Shown one piece after another: positions 63,753-64,000 of a stretch of 64,000 nt of DNA (position 1 is the stretch's first letter; each line of letters opens with the position of its first letter). The translations under genes were made by a program, and so were the position numbers. Location: contig JAUIKS010000026.1 of the NCBI GenBank assembly GCA_030430565.1, positions 62,001-126,000 on the forward strand, read 5' to 3'. The notes under the pieces were generated by a model that did no database searches, was not told where the DNA came from, and was given only the letters and a program-made list of their open reading frames with translations. The DNA is from Polyangia bacterium (GTDB lineage: Bacteria; Myxococcota_A; Polyangia; Nannocystales; Nannocystaceae).

Positions 63753-64000
63753 TCAGCGCCCGTCCTCGCCGGCGAGCCGCGCCTTCGCCTTGATCGGCCC
63801 CCAGTAGAAGTACCCGTAGATCAACGTCTGCGTGAGGTGCCGCGCCATCGAGCCGCCGACGCGGCGAAACAGCGCCAGGTTCATGACGAACTCGACCACG
63901 TGGGCGATCAGCACGAACCACAGCACCACGCGACCGACGGTGGCGATCCACCCGCTGCCGAGGAGGATCGCGAGCGCGCACCCGATCCAGATGATCCAGA
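63753..64000 (-). CDS. Small membrane protein, 5' end outside window
   Basis: The stop is TGA at 63753-63755; the frame is open to the window edge (82 codons), so the N-terminus is missing. Two hydrophobic helices are visible (WIGCALAILLGSGWIATVG and VVLWFVLIAHVVEFVMNLALF), then RRVGGSMARHLTQTLIYGYFYWGPIK and a short charged tail. The pattern (hydrophobic pair, MNL-phenylalanine, R-x-GGS, H...Q-T-L-I-Y-G-x-F-x-W) is seen in small DUF1145-like inner membrane proteins. Function unknown. It converges with the LURP-one gene 10 bp away. Confidence 0.6.
   Translation of the reverse strand, partial: WIIWIGCALAILLGSGWIATVGRVVLWFVLIAHVVEFVMNLALFRRVGGSMARHLTQTLIYGYFYWGPIKAKARLAGEDGR

Overview
This 64-kb window is very GC-rich chromosomal DNA with strong G/C in third codon positions. 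It most resembles a myxobacterium (Myxococcota, perhaps the Nannocystis group). Three things suggest this: very large Ser/Thr kinases fused to AAA ATPase, helical-repeat and cyclase modules; many lipoproteins whose lipobox Cys is followed by a Thr/Ser/Gly or Asp-Gly linker; and DUF1501 plus haem-motif protein pairs. That assignment is inference. I see no rRNA, tRNA, CRISPR array, integrase or intact insertion sequence.

Layout. 1-4.0 kb (minus): a haem-motif lipoprotein, a Tat-exported DUF1501 protein and a Cys-rich lipoprotein. 4.1-8.1 kb: a methyltransferase, a MATE exporter, a fibro-slime lipoprotein and a small Cys-rich lipoprotein. 8.1-32.4 kb: seven large genes all on the minus strand. 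In transcription order they are three paralogous Clp-type double AAA+ proteins (A, B, C), kinase-AAA protein 1, an acetoacetate-decarboxylase-like/FAD amine-oxidase fusion, an aldonolactone-oxidase-like flavoprotein and kinase-AAA-GAF-cyclase protein 2. 32.5-37.8 kb: an acetyltransferase with a tiny secreted protein, then DUF72, methyltransferase, serine beta-lactamase-fold and SRPBCC genes. 37.8-47.9 kb: mostly unrecognised envelope proteins, a zinc-ribbon protein and a PAS-PAS-STAS (RsbR-like) regulator. 47.9-51.4 kb: an operon of FGGY kinase, sphingosine-1-phosphate-lyase-like enzyme and SUKH-like protein. 51.8-56 kb: surface lipoproteins, two in tandem and a third carrying about 35 Asp-Gly dipeptides. 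56-63.7 kb: glutathione transferase, xanthine dehydrogenase XdhA/XdhB, a ureide amidohydrolase, an N-carbamoyl-D-amino-acid-hydrolase-like nitrilase and a LURP-one protein. The window ends inside a small membrane protein gene.

The best candidate for an undescribed system is the Clp triad at 22,644-32,397. The genes are separated by 2 bp or overlap by 4. All three proteins keep a full second ATPase motif set but have lost the aromatic GYVG pore loop there. Their first ATPase domains lack the Walker B glutamate and paired arginine fingers, yet two keep a Tyr-Leu-Gly pore loop. Protein B has an insert resembling the C-terminal domain of ribosomal protein L7/L12. A and B end in long regions resembling the PCRF part of peptide-chain release factors, without the GGQ domain. 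Together this suggests a three-subunit AAA+ machine acting at or near the ribosome.

A second unexpected signal is a bipartite motif, AACATGTCC-N4-RAACA. It occurs exactly three times (two of them inside coding regions, in rare-codon patches), with weaker copies elsewhere.
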